A stretch of 64,000 nucleotides of DNA from Minwuia sp048007105 (lineage in GTDB: Bacteria; Pseudomonadota; Alphaproteobacteria; Minwuiales; Minwuiaceae). Below are positions 23,182-31,669 of this stretch, in pieces (position 1 is the stretch's first letter; each line of letters begins with the position of its first letter). The stretch lies in assembly GCF_048007105.1 (NCBI RefSeq), contig NZ_CP180352.1:1674001-1738000 (forward strand), written 5' to 3'. A model generated the notes under the pieces. It was given only the letters and a program-made list of their open reading frames with translations, was not told the DNA's origin and ran no database searches. Both the position numbers and the translations under genes were made by a program.

Positions 23182-25038
23182 TCAACCGGAAGTGATGTCG
23201 AACTTCGTCTCGTAGCCGCCCATCACCTCGCGGATTCGGTCCTGGATGTCGCCGGGGCCGCCGGAGACCGTGACCACGGCCAGCGTGCCGTGCACCTTGT
23301 CGGACCGCACCTTGACCGAGATCGCCGCGCCGGTCTCGGCGGCCAGGGCGGCGAGGTCGCGTTCGTGGACCCGCTGGGCGGCGGCGATGCGGAGGTCGGG
23401 CTTGAAGATCTTGCCGACGCCGGTCAGCGGCATCTCGGCGATGGGGATGATCTCGACCGGGTTCGCGGCGCGTTCGGTGATGCGCTCGGCGACGAAGCCC
23501 TTCAGGTCGTCCTCGCTCGCGCTCTGGCCCTTGGCGAACTGGATGAAGGCCACGGGCAACTCGCCGACGCGCCGGTCGGGCCGGCCCACGGCCGCGGCCA
23601 GTTCGACCGCCGGATGCTGGTAGAGAATGTCCTCGATGGTGGCGGGGTCGATATTGTGGCCGCCGCGGATGATCAGGTCCTTCGAGCGGCCGGTCAGCCA
23701 GATGTAGCCGTCGGCGTCGATGCGGCCGAGATCGCCGGTGTCGAACCATTCGCTGTCCAGCCAGGCCTTGCCGTCATGCACGGGGTCCAGATAGCCGCCG
23801 AAGATCTGCGGCCCGCGGCAGACCACCAGGCCGATCTCGTCGGTCGCGCAGTCGCCGGTGATGTGGCCGTTGTCGTCGACATGGACCACGCGCACATCGA
23901 CATGCGGCAGTGAGAAGCCGATGGAGCCGACCTTGGTCTCGCCGCCGAACGGGTTGGTGGTGGCGAAGCCGTGGGTCTCGGTCATGCCCCAGCCCTCGAC
24001 CAGTGGGATGCCGAGCTTCTTTATGGCCAGGTTCGCGACCTCGACCGAGAGCGTTGAGCCGCCGGCCGCGCCGAACTTCAGGGCGGAGAGGTCGTAGGCG
24101 CTGGAATCCTGCTGCAGCAGCATCGACCAGATCGCCGGCACGACCGGACAGATGGTCCATTTCAGCCGCTCGGCATTGGCGAAGAAGTCGCGGATCGCGT
24201 TCGGGTTCCGGTAGCCCTCCGGCCCGACCATGGTGATGGTGTGGCCCCAGACGAAGGGCATCGCCGACCACGCTGTGGCGCCGCCGACATGGAACATGGG
24301 CAGCCCCATCGGCGCGTGCAGATCTTCCTGACCGAGCGCGTTGCCGTAGTTCCAGCACTGCAGCATCAGCCCCTTCTGGGTGTGCCGCGCCAGCTTGGGC
24401 ACGCCGGTTGTGCCGCCGGTGTGGAACAGCGCTGCGGTTCCGTGCATGTCGAAATCGCGCTCGAAGGTCAGGCGGTCGGCCTCGACGCCCTCGATCTCGC
24501 GTTCGTAGACCAGCACGCCATCGTCGCGCTCGGCCGGTCCGCCGACCTGCATCACCTTCAGGTCGGGCATGGCTGCGCGGACGGCCTCGATCTTCGGCCA
24601 GGGGTCCGCGCTGATGTCGGGGTGACAGCCGACAATCAGTTTGGTGCCGGCGGCCTTGCAGATGGAGACGATGTGCTCCGGCTCCAGGAAGGGGTTCACC
24701 GGATTGACGATGCCGGCGGTCTCGGCGCCCCAGAGCAGGTATTCAGTCTCGGGGATGACCGGCATGAGCAGGGTGACTGTGTCGTCTTCCCCGATGCCCA
24801 GGCCGCGCAGCATGTTGGCGGTCTGGGTGATGCGGCGGAAGAGCTCGCCATAGGTGACCTTCTCGGGCTCGTCGGTGCGCTCGCCGCGTTTCAGATTCCA
24901 GACGGCGGGCTTGTCGGGATGCCGCTCGGCGCTCGCCTTGATCGCCGCGTAGATATTGTCCGCGGGCAGCAACTCCTCGAAAGGCGTCTTCTCGATTTCG
25001 GCAACGTCGGCCGGCGTCCGTACTGGTCTGATCTGCAT
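23182..25038 (-). CDS. Acyl-CoA synthetase (AMP-forming)
   Basis: 618 residues from ATG 25038, chosen because GGGAGG precedes it; an in-frame extension upstream reads through an intergenic repeat. The P-loop is FHTGGTTGVPKLARHT, the adenylate motifs are VEGWGMTETHGFATT, WFDTGDLGRIDADGYIWLTG and RSKDLIIRGGHNI, and the catalytic Lys is in PLTGVGKIFKPDLR. About 60 residues follow that Lys (to SVKVRSDKVHGTLAVVTV and beyond), longer than usual. It activates a carboxylic acid to its CoA thioester through an acyl-AMP; the acid is not identifiable. Confidence 0.88.
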   Translation of the reverse strand: MQIRPVRTPADVAEIEKTPFEELLPADNIYAAIKASAERHPDKPAVWNLKRGERTDEPEKVTYGELFRRITQTANMLRGLGIGEDDTVTLLMPVIPETEYLLWGAETAGIVNPVNPFLEPEHIVSICKAAGTKLIVGCHPDISADPWPKIEAVRAAMPDLKVMQVGGPAERDDGVLVYEREIEGVEADRLTFERDFDMHGTAALFHTGGTTGVPKLARHTQKGLMLQCWNYGNALGQEDLHAPMGLPMFHVGGATAWSAMPFVWGHTITMVGPEGYRNPNAIRDFFANAERLKWTICPVVPAIWSMLLQQDSSAYDLSALKFGAAGGSTLSVEVANLAIKKLGIPLVEGWGMTETHGFATTNPFGGETKVGSIGFSLPHVDVRVVHVDDNGHITGDCATDEIGLVVCRGPQIFGGYLDPVHDGKAWLDSEWFDTGDLGRIDADGYIWLTGRSKDLIIRGGHNIDPATIEDILYQHPAVELAAAVGRPDRRVGELPVAFIQFAKGQSASEDDLKGFVAERITERAANPVEIIPIAEMPLTGVGKIFKPDLRIAAAQRVHERDLAALAAETGAAISVKVRSDKVHGTLAVVTVSGGPGDIQDRIREVMGGYETKFDITSG

Positions 25039-25103
25039 GATGGTCCTCCCCGCGCGGGAGGTTAGCGGAGCGGGGCGCAGCTTGTCATGCCAAACGCTCA
25101 CGC

Positions 25104-25198
25104 GTCCCGGGCCTGACCCGGGACCCATTCCGGAGCGTTTCCGCCGCCGCCGGTCATCCTTCGAGGCTCAGGCATGGGCCCTGGATCAAGTCCAGGGC
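25104..25198. repeat. Two-hairpin intergenic element, copy 4
   Basis: The left hairpin at 25104-25124 (GTCCCGGG-CCTGA-CCCGGGAC) and the right at 25178-25198 (GCCCTGGA-TCAAG-TCCAGGGC) are both perfect 8-5-8. Their starts are 74 bp apart. The element lies between the HAD phosphatase and acyl-CoA synthetase genes, both on the minus strand. Confidence 0.75.
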
Positions 25199-25208
25199 GC
25201 CTCAGGTG

Positions 25209-26066
25209 CTACCAGTCAAGTTCCGGCATGGCGGCGACAGGCGTCAGTCCGGCCTCGGCGCAGATGCGGTCCAGCGCGGCGCGGTCGATCTCGCCGGTCC
25301 GCATGACCTCGCGGGCATGGATGCCACCCGTGACCAGCACCGCGTCGATGCCGGCGTCGGTGGCGCCGCGGATATCGGTCCTGAGCGTGTCGCCGACGGC
25401 GAGGATGCGCGACGGGTCGATGCCGCCCAGCACAGTCTCGCAATAGTCGTAGGCGACGGCGTAGGGCTTGCCGAACCAGTGCGTCTCGCCGCCCATCTGT
25501 TGATAGGCCAGCGCGAGTGCGCCGGCGCAGGGCAGCATGTCGTCGCCGCGCATGACCTCGTAGTCCGGGTTGGCGCAGACCAGCGGCTTTCCGCCGGCCT
25601 TCGCCAGTTCCAGACGCTCCCGGTAATCGTCCACGCTCTCGGTCTGGTCGTCGTTCAGTCCGGCGCAGAGAATGAAATCGGCGCTGTCGAGGCTGTCCGT
25701 TTCCTCGAAATCGAGACCCGCGGTGATCGATCGGTCCTGGCCCTTGCCCCAGAAGAGGAACCGCCGGCCCGGATCGATGCGCTTCTCCGCCAGCGCCAGG
25801 CGGACCATGTCGCCCGAGGCGACGACACGGAGATACTGGTCCCGCTCGACGCCCATCCTGGCGATGAACGGATCGACATCGGTGCCCAGCCGCGGCGCGT
25901 TGGACAGCAGGATGACGGTCTTGCCCGCATTCTTCAGCGCCGACAACGTGCGCAGCGCACCCGAATAGGCCTCGAGCCCGTTATGGACGACGCCCCACAG
26001 GTCGAACAGGAAGGCGTCGTAGCGCGCGGCGATTGGGGCGATATGATCGGTCACGTCGATGGTCAT
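25209..26066 (-). CDS. HAD-superfamily class IIA hydrolase (TIGR01459-like)
   Basis: 285 residues from ATG 26066 (MTIDVTDHIAPIAARY). Motif I is FLFDLWGVVHNG, with Asp22; the usual second Asp is Trp24, as is common in this subgroup. Motif II is ILLSNAPRLG, and motif III/IV is ILAVGDTLRTDIRGATDAGIDAVLV. The cap domain has the FWGKGQDRS segment. These enzymes are phosphatases of small molecules such as nucleotides or sugars. It is divergent from the dienelactone hydrolase-like gene across only 52 bp. Confidence 0.87.
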   Translation of the reverse strand: MTIDVTDHIAPIAARYDAFLFDLWGVVHNGLEAYSGALRTLSALKNAGKTVILLSNAPRLGTDVDPFIARMGVERDQYLRVVASGDMVRLALAEKRIDPGRRFLFWGKGQDRSITAGLDFEETDSLDSADFILCAGLNDDQTESVDDYRERLELAKAGGKPLVCANPDYEVMRGDDMLPCAGALALAYQQMGGETHWFGKPYAVAYDYCETVLGGIDPSRILAVGDTLRTDIRGATDAGIDAVLVTGGIHAREVMRTGEIDRAALDRICAEAGLTPVAAMPELDW

Positions 26067-26118
26067 GGCGGCTGCGTAGCCGATCCGCATGACGGGAACA
26101 AGAAGGCTGAGGCGCTGC

Positions 26119-26934
26119 ATGAGCCGAACCCCGACAGAGCCGCGCGACGCCCCGCCGCTGGACGGCTACGAAACATTCCGTGTCGAGGCGGATGTCAGCG
26201 ACAGGCAAGGCGCCTACCAGATCGGCCATGCCGTCTATGACAGCGGCGGAGACGGCGCGCCGGTGCTGCTGCTGCATGAACTGCCCGGCATGACGCCGGA
26301 GTGCCTCGATCTCGCGTCCCGGCTGCGCGGCGAGGGCTTCCGCGTTCTGATGCCGCTGCTGTTCGGCGAGCCGGGCCGGACGGATTCGCTGGGCACGCTC
26401 AGCAACCGCTGCGTCCGCCGCGATTTCGCCGCCTGGCGGCGCGGCGATTCCGGTCCCGTCGGCGACTGGTTCAGGGGGCTGGTGCGGGAGGTCTCTGACA
26501 GGGCCGGCGGCCGCGCCGTGGGCGTGATCGGCATGTGCATGACCGGCAATTTCGCGGTCATGCTGCTGGCCGAACCGGAGGTCGGCGGGGCCGTGACCTG
26601 TCAGCCGGCGCCGCTGGTGTTTCCGTTGTTCCCGCCATCGAACCGCGCCGATCTGGGACTGTCGGAGGCGGAACTCGAAGCGTCCCGGCAGCGCGCGGAA
26701 GCCATGCCGAAGCCGGCGCTGCTGGGCTACCGGTTCGCCAGCGACCTGCTGTCGCCCAGGGCCCGGTTCCGGCGGCTGGAGGACGTCTTCGGCGACAGCT
26801 TCAGGGGGACGGAGATTCCCGACCTCTGCTTCCGCCACGCGGTTCTGACGCTGCATTACTCCGACAAGCCGGAAAGCCCGACCCGGAAGGCGTTCGAGGA
26901 GATCACCGCCTTTTTTCGCGACCGTCTCGGCTAG
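26119..26934 (+). CDS. Dienelactone hydrolase-like alpha/beta hydrolase
   Basis: 271 residues from ATG 26119. The oxyanion region is VLLLHELPGMTPECLDLA, and the nucleophile elbow VIGMCMTGNFAVML has Cys140, as in dienelactone hydrolases. The segment PLLFGEPGR follows, and a C-terminal His is available in FRHAVLTLHY. No signal peptide is seen. It acts on an ester or lactone; the substrate is unknown. It is divergently transcribed from the HAD gene and convergent with the DJ-1 gene. Confidence 0.82.
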   Translation: MSRTPTEPRDAPPLDGYETFRVEADVSDRQGAYQIGHAVYDSGGDGAPVLLLHELPGMTPECLDLASRLRGEGFRVLMPLLFGEPGRTDSLGTLSNRCVRRDFAAWRRGDSGPVGDWFRGLVREVSDRAGGRAVGVIGMCMTGNFAVMLLAEPEVGGAVTCQPAPLVFPLFPPSNRADLGLSEAELEASRQRAEAMPKPALLGYRFASDLLSPRARFRRLEDVFGDSFRGTEIPDLCFRHAVLTLHYSDKPESPTRKAFEEITAFFRDRLG

Positions 26935-26959
26935 AATCTGGTGGCCGCCGTCCCCCCGC

Positions 26960-27577
26960 TCAGGCGCGCTGCGCCGCCGGGCCGCCTTCTCCGTAAACGA
27001 TGCCTTCCGGATAGTATTCGGCATTGTGTTGCACGCTGCCCGCCGCAGCCTCGCCGTCGATGGCGGCGATGAAGCCGAGGGCCAGGTCGATTCCGGCCGA
27101 CACGCCCGCCGACGACCAGACATTGCCGTCGCGCACCCAGCGCTGCTCGACCGCTTCCACGCCGTGCAATTCCTTCATCCGCGCCAGCGCCTTCCAGTGT
27201 GTTGTCGCCTTGCGCCCTTCCAGCAGCCCGGCCGCATGCAGGATGAACGATCCGGTGCAGACCGAAAGCACATGAGCGGCGGCGGCGCCACGATCCCGCA
27301 CCCAGCCGACCAGCGCCGGGTTGTTCATCTCGTCGAAGGCCGAGAAGCCGCCGGGCACCAGCAGGTAGTCGAATGCGGGGCAGTCCGCGAAGCTGTGATC
27401 CGACTGCGTCTGCAGGCCCTTGGCGCACCGGACCGCGCCACCCTTCTCGCTCACCGTGACGCATTCCGGCCCGCTGGCGTAGTCCCGCCACATCGTCGCC
27501 ATTTCCCAGGGTCCGATCAGGTCGAGTTCCTCGTATTCGTGGAACATGAGAAAGGCGAAACGGCGCGTGGCGGACAT
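26960..27577 (-). CDS. DJ-1/PfpI-family protein (isonitrile hydratase-like)
   Basis: 205 residues with the class I glutaminase-like fold. The nucleophile is Cys107 in VLSVCTGSFILHAAGLLEG, followed by RKATTHW, the layout seen in isonitrile hydratase (InhA) and GlxA-type N-terminal domains. An early acidic residue in HEYEELDLIGPWE may assist. There is no AraC DNA-binding domain, so it is probably an enzyme rather than a regulator. It is divergent from the SDR gene. Confidence 0.85.
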   Translation of the reverse strand: MSATRRFAFLMFHEYEELDLIGPWEMATMWRDYASGPECVTVSEKGGAVRCAKGLQTQSDHSFADCPAFDYLLVPGGFSAFDEMNNPALVGWVRDRGAAAAHVLSVCTGSFILHAAGLLEGRKATTHWKALARMKELHGVEAVEQRWVRDGNVWSSAGVSAGIDLALGFIAAIDGEAAAGSVQHNAEYYPEGIVYGEGGPAAQRA

Positions 27578-27672
27578 GGTCGAGGCTCCCTGACGTTCAA
27601 CGGCAATCTAGCGCGGCGCAGTTCAGCCGGTAAGATCGGCCCTGCAACGAGGAGAACCAGGGGGAGGACGCC

Positions 27673-28455
27673 ATGGATCTGGCGCTGAAGGGGAAGACCG
27701 TCCTGATCACAGGCGGCTCGCGCGGTATCGGTTTCGGCTGCGCCGAAGTCTTCGCGCAGGAGGGCGCGAACCTGCATCTGGTCTCGGTCAACGAGGAGCG
27801 GCTGACCGAGGCCAAGCGGATCCTGGACATGACCTATCACGTCGATGTCCGGATCACCGTCGCCGACCTGTCGAAGAGCGAGGCGATCGCGCAGGTGGCC
27901 GAGGCCTGCCCGATGCCCGACATCCTGATCAACAATGCCGGCGCCATCCCGGCGGGCACGCTGGACAAGGTGACCGAGGCGGTCTGGCGCGAAGCCTGGG
28001 ACCTGAAGGTCTTCGGCTACATCAACATGACCCGCGACTACTACGGACGGTTCCGGAACCGCGGCTACGGCACCATCGTCAACGTCATCGGCATGGCCGG
28101 CGAGAATCCGGATTCGTCCTATGTCGCGGGCTCCGCCGGCAATGCGGCGATCATGGCCTTCACCAAGACCATGGGCGGCACCAGCATGAATGACGGCATC
28201 CGCATCGTCGGCGTCAATCCGGGCGCGGTGCTGACGGACCGCATCTTCACCATGCTCAGGACCATCGCCGAAGAGCAGAAGGGCGACCCGGAGAAGTGGC
28301 CCGACTATCTGGCGAACCTGCCCATGGGCCGCGCCGCGACGGTGCGGGAGACCGCCGACGTGGTGGCTTTCCTGGCCTCCGAGCGGGCCGGCTACATCTC
28401 CGGCACCATCGTCACGGTCGACGGCGGTCACGCGTCCAACAACTCGGTCTTCTGA
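27673..28455 (+). CDS. Short-chain dehydrogenase/reductase with altered active site
   Basis: 260 residues. The NAD(P) motif GGSRGIG is at 14-20, NNAG at 87-90 and the C-terminal GTIVTVDGG is standard. The catalytic triad is altered: the usual Ser position reads IVNVIGMAG, and Tyr150 is present in DSSYVAGSAGNAA but residue 154 is Ser where the YxxxK Lys belongs. It may use a different mechanism or have lost redox activity. GGGGGAGGAC-type Shine-Dalgarno precedes the ATG. It stands 87 bp upstream of the di-iron protein gene in the same direction, so the two may share a pathway. Confidence 0.85.
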   Translation: MDLALKGKTVLITGGSRGIGFGCAEVFAQEGANLHLVSVNEERLTEAKRILDMTYHVDVRITVADLSKSEAIAQVAEACPMPDILINNAGAIPAGTLDKVTEAVWREAWDLKVFGYINMTRDYYGRFRNRGYGTIVNVIGMAGENPDSSYVAGSAGNAAIMAFTKTMGGTSMNDGIRIVGVNPGAVLTDRIFTMLRTIAEEQKGDPEKWPDYLANLPMGRAATVRETADVVAFLASERAGYISGTIVTVDGGHASNNSVF

Positions 28456-28542
28456 GACCTCCGGAATCTTATTGACCGCGGGTCAGTAGAGCGGCAAGAG
28501 TTTCCGCAAAGGGAAACCGACAAACATAAATGGGAGGATCAG

Positions 28543-29631
28543 ATGGCGACCCAGCATCTCTATGCCATGCCGGTGGAGCAGACGGGGTGGGAGTTCGACG
28601 GCGCGACCGAGATCTCGTTCACCTGGGAATATGACGACGAGCGCGCGGCGCTGCTGGCCCTCTACGACAAGGGCAAGAAGCAGCAGTGGGACGCCGCCGA
28701 GCGCATCGACTGGAGCCGGGAAGTCGACTGGGCCAATCCGATGGCGCTGCCCGACGAGGGCATTCCGATCTTCGGCACCGACGCCTGGAACAAGATGAAC
28801 GAGAACGAGCGCGCCGAACTGCGCCGTCATCTGCAGAGCTCGACGCTCAGCCAGTTCCTGCACGGCGAGCAGGGCGCGCTGATCGCGACCTCCAAGATCG
28901 TCGCCACCGTGCCGGACATGGACAGCAAGTTCTACGCGGCGACCCAGGTGATGGACGAGGCGCGCCACTGCGAGGCCTTCTCCCGCCTGCTGCACGAGAA
29001 GGTGCAGCTGGCCTATCCGATCACGCCGGGCCTGAAGTCGTTGCTGGAGCAGGGGCTTTCCGACCGCCGCTGGGACATGACCTATCTGACCATGCAGATC
29101 CTGATCGAGGGTCTGGCGCTTGCCGCCTTCCAGCGTCAACGCGACCACTCGCAGAACGATCTGGTCCAGGCCGTGAACGCCTACGTCATGCAGGACGAGG
29201 CGCGCCACGTGGCCTTCGGCCGCCTGGCGCTGCGCGACTACTACCCCGAGCTGACCGAGGCCGAGCGCGACGAGCGCGAAGAGTTCGTCGTCGAGGCCTG
29301 CTACCACATGCGCGACCGCTTCAACCAGATCGAGGTCTGGGAGAATGTCGGCTTCAGCCGCGAGAAGGTGATGGCGGCCGTCGCCAATTCCGAAGTCATG
29401 GCCCAGTTCCGCCAGCGCCTGTTCACCCGCATCGTGCCGACGGTGAAGGATATCGGCCTCTGGGGCGAGCGGGTCCGCAAGGCCTACGCCGACATGGGCG
29501 TGATCCAGTATTCCGAGATCGACGCCGAGGCGCTGCTGGAAGCCGACAACAAGGTCGCCGAGGACTTCGACGCGAAGCAGTTCGTGAAGCAGGGCATCGG
29601 CGCCGAAGGCAGCGCCGCCGCGGCCGAGTAG
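28543..29631 (+). CDS. Ferritin-like di-iron protein (AurF/R2-like oxygenase fold)
   Basis: 362 residues with a full carboxylate-bridged di-iron ligand set: Glu109 in LHGEQGAL, Glu139 and His142 in MDEARHCEAF, Glu189 in LIEGLAL, Glu219 and His222 in QDEARHVAFG. The spacing places it among ferritin-like oxygenases and R2-like proteins. It has no signal peptide. The Ala/Glu-rich tail is likely flexible. It follows an SDR gene and precedes a TRAP transporter, so it may oxygenate an imported organic acid; the substrate is unknown. Confidence 0.85.
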   Translation: MATQHLYAMPVEQTGWEFDGATEISFTWEYDDERAALLALYDKGKKQQWDAAERIDWSREVDWANPMALPDEGIPIFGTDAWNKMNENERAELRRHLQSSTLSQFLHGEQGALIATSKIVATVPDMDSKFYAATQVMDEARHCEAFSRLLHEKVQLAYPITPGLKSLLEQGLSDRRWDMTYLTMQILIEGLALAAFQRQRDHSQNDLVQAVNAYVMQDEARHVAFGRLALRDYYPELTEAERDEREEFVVEACYHMRDRFNQIEVWENVGFSREKVMAAVANSEVMAQFRQRLFTRIVPTVKDIGLWGERVRKAYADMGVIQYSEIDAEALLEADNKVAEDFDAKQFVKQGIGAEGSAAAAE

Positions 29632-29971
29632 GCGCAACGGTTCATGCCCGCCTTGCGCGGGCATCCGGCCGGCGATGCCGCTGCCGCTCCGACCCGACCG
29701 CCGAATGACCGGACCCCCGAGTGGCTGCGCCATCTCGGGTGACCGTTCCTGCCGCTTGCACCGCCGTCACCCCGGCCTTGAGCCGGGGTCCGGCTGCAGC
29801 CCTGCCGGTCGAGCGGAGTTGCCTGCGATGTACCGCCGCTCCGGATCCCGGCTCAAGGCCGGATGACGCCGAGTTGAAACCCGCCCCAACCTGATCTGCG
29901 GCTCGCTTGCGCCTGCACTGCGGCGCTTGCATAGTTCCCTGCGGAACCAGAAAAAACAGGGAGGGGACCCC
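29632..29971. other. Gene-free region with a two-hairpin element upstream of dctP
   Basis: The 340 bp between the di-iron gene and the TRAP operon hold element copy 5 (29769-29864). The last 30 bp contain GGGAGGGG before the dctP start. No protein-like frame is seen. A promoter for the TRAP genes must lie in the final 100 bp but could not be placed. Confidence 0.6.
29769..29864. repeat. Two-hairpin intergenic element, copy 5
   Basis: The left hairpin at 29769-29789 is ACCCCGGC-CTTGA-GCCGGGGT, perfect 8-5-8. The right hairpin at about 29846-29864 is CCGGC-TCAAG-GCCGG with one base lost from the outer arm. The loops CTTGA and TCAAG are reverse complements, so the two hairpins face each other. 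The starts are 77 bp apart. Confidence 0.75.
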
Positions 29972-30955
29972 ATGTCCCGACTGACCATCCGCAGCGCCCT
30001 CGGCGCCGCGATCATCGCCGCGGGCGTGGCCGGCCTGGCGCAGTCCGCCGCCGCCGAGACCAAGCTGGTCGGGGCCAGCTGTTTCCCGCAGGGCTCGTTC
30101 TTCTCGAAGCGCTTCGAGGCCTTCGTCGAGCAGGTCAACGCCAAGGGCGAGGGCGTCGTGCAGATCGACTATGTCGGCGGTGCGCCGGCCATCGGCAGCC
30201 CCTTCACCCTGGTCCAGAAGCAGGCCCAGGGCGTCTACGACATCGTCAGCTGCACCGGCGCCTACTACCAGAATGCGGTGCCGGAGTCCGACGCGTGGAA
30301 GCTGCTGGAGAAGTCGCCTGACGAGATCCGCGCCAATGGCGGCTGGGACCTGATGGAGACGATCCACCGGGAGAAGAACCTGGTGCCGCTGTCGCGCTTC
30401 CACTACGGCACGCCCTTCCACCTCTATCTCGGCGAGGGCAAGAAGATCGACAAGCCGGACCTGACCGGCCTGCATCTCCGCGTGGCGCCGATCTACACCA
30501 ACTTCTTCAAGGCGCTGGGCGCGACCACCCAGAACTCCAACCTGGCCCAGATTTATCCGTTGATGGAGAACGGCACGGTCGGCGGCTACGGCTGGCCGAT
30601 CACCGGCATCCAGCCCGGCTGGGAGAAGGTCACCGCCTACCGCGTCGACCCGGGCTTCTATGACGCCGACATCAACCTGCTGGTCAACGCCCGCAGCTGG
30701 GACGGGCTGGACGACAAGGCGCGCGGCCTGATCGCCGATCTCGCCATGGAAGCCGAGAAGGCCGGCATCGCCGCCGACACCGCCGCGGTGAAGGCCTCGA
30801 CCGAGAAGCAGGCCGGCGAGTACGAGATCATCACCTTCACCGGCGCCGATGCCGAGAAGTGGTCCTCGACCGCGCGCGATGCCGGCTGGGCCGGTGTCGT
30901 CGAGGTCAGCCCGGACTACGGCCCGCAGCTGCGCAAGTTCTTCGCGAACGAATAG
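29972..30955 (+). CDS. TRAP transporter solute-binding protein (DctP family)
   Basis: 327 residues from ATG 29972 (MSRLTIRSALGAAIIAAGVA), preceded by GGGAGGGG. The signal peptide ends near AQSAAAE. Family signs are the substrate-Arg region LTGLHLRVAPIYTNFFKALGA and LAQIYPLMENGTVGGYGWP. It binds an organic acid in the periplasm and delivers it to the DctQM permease encoded next. The exact ligand cannot be deduced. A hairpin-rich gap of 194 bp separates it from dctQ, which may allow the binding protein to be made in excess. Confidence 0.9.
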   Translation: MSRLTIRSALGAAIIAAGVAGLAQSAAAETKLVGASCFPQGSFFSKRFEAFVEQVNAKGEGVVQIDYVGGAPAIGSPFTLVQKQAQGVYDIVSCTGAYYQNAVPESDAWKLLEKSPDEIRANGGWDLMETIHREKNLVPLSRFHYGTPFHLYLGEGKKIDKPDLTGLHLRVAPIYTNFFKALGATTQNSNLAQIYPLMENGTVGGYGWPITGIQPGWEKVTAYRVDPGFYDADINLLVNARSWDGLDDKARGLIADLAMEAEKAGIAADTAAVKASTEKQAGEYEIITFTGADAEKWSSTARDAGWAGVVEVSPDYGPQLRKFFANE

Positions 30956-30979
30956 AGCGGACAGCTCTCGGCAGGATAC

Positions 30980-31002
30980 CCCTCCCCCTTGAAGGGGGAG
31001 GG
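30980..31002. repeat. C/G-rich hairpin between dctP and dctQ, first
   Basis: CCCTCCCCC-TTGAA-GGGGGAGGG is a perfect 9-5-9 hairpin, followed by GCAGGGTGGGGGTG. This type of element recurs in intergenic DNA of many alphaproteobacteria. No T-run follows, so classic termination is unlikely. Confidence 0.65.
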
Positions 31003-31092
31003 CAGGGTGGGGGTGAATCGGCGCAGCCGAGAGAGACATGAAACTTTCAGCAGAAGCCTTTGGCTGTCCCCCCCATCGACCGCTCCGCGGCC

Positions 31093-31115
31093 ACTTCCCC
31101 CTCGAGGGGGGAAGT
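31093..31115. repeat. C/G-rich hairpin between dctP and dctQ, second
   Basis: ACTTCCCCC-TCGAG-GGGGGAAGT is a perfect 9-5-9 hairpin 35 bp before the dctQ start. With the first hairpin it frames the intergenic gap and could protect the dctP transcript from 3' decay. Confidence 0.65.
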
Positions 31116-31149
31116 CAGCGAGGCATGCTGCCGCTTTCCGGACGCGGGC

Positions 31150-31665
31150 ATGTTTGAACGGATCGACAGGGCCGTCGGACGCATCTACGCGGCGATCGGC
31201 GCGCTGGTCGGGCTGACCATCGGCGGTTTCGCCGTGGGCATCTCGCTCGACCTGCTGCTGCGACTGCTGGAATGGGGCAACATTCCCGGCCTGCAGGAGG
31301 TGATCGAGTATCTGCTGTTCGCCGGGGTGTTTCTCGCCGCGCCCTGGGTGCTGCGGCTCTACGCCCATGTCCGCGTCGACCTGCTGGTCTCCAACCTGCC
31401 GGGGCGGCTGACCGCCGCGATGGAGCGGGCGCTGGACGTCTTCGGCCTCGCGGTCTGCCTGACCCTGGTCTGGTTCGGCTGGGCCAACCTGTCCAGCGCC
31501 TGGATGTTCCAGTCGATGCAGATGAAGTATTTCCAGATGCCCGAATGGGCCCTGCTCGCGGTCTTCGTCGCCTGCTTCGTGCTGCTGGCGGTCGAGTTCG
31601 TCTTCCGGCTGATCCGCAGCGGCGCCCCGCCCAAGGCGGGCGCCGAGAGCGGCAAGGGGCTCTGA
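31150..31665 (+). CDS. TRAP transporter small permease (DctQ family)
   Basis: 171 residues from ATG 31150. Four hydrophobic helices: LVGLTIGGFAVGISLDLLL, VIEYLLFAGVFLAAPWVL, AVCLTLVWFGWANL and WALLAVFVACFVLLAVEFVF. The loop LRLYAHVRVDLLVSNLPGR is the DctQ signature. It pairs with the large permease encoded 4 bp downstream. Confidence 0.9.
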   Translation: MFERIDRAVGRIYAAIGALVGLTIGGFAVGISLDLLLRLLEWGNIPGLQEVIEYLLFAGVFLAAPWVLRLYAHVRVDLLVSNLPGRLTAAMERALDVFGLAVCLTLVWFGWANLSSAWMFQSMQMKYFQMPEWALLAVFVACFVLLAVEFVFRLIRSGAPPKAGAESGKGL

Positions 31666-31669
31666 GGCG

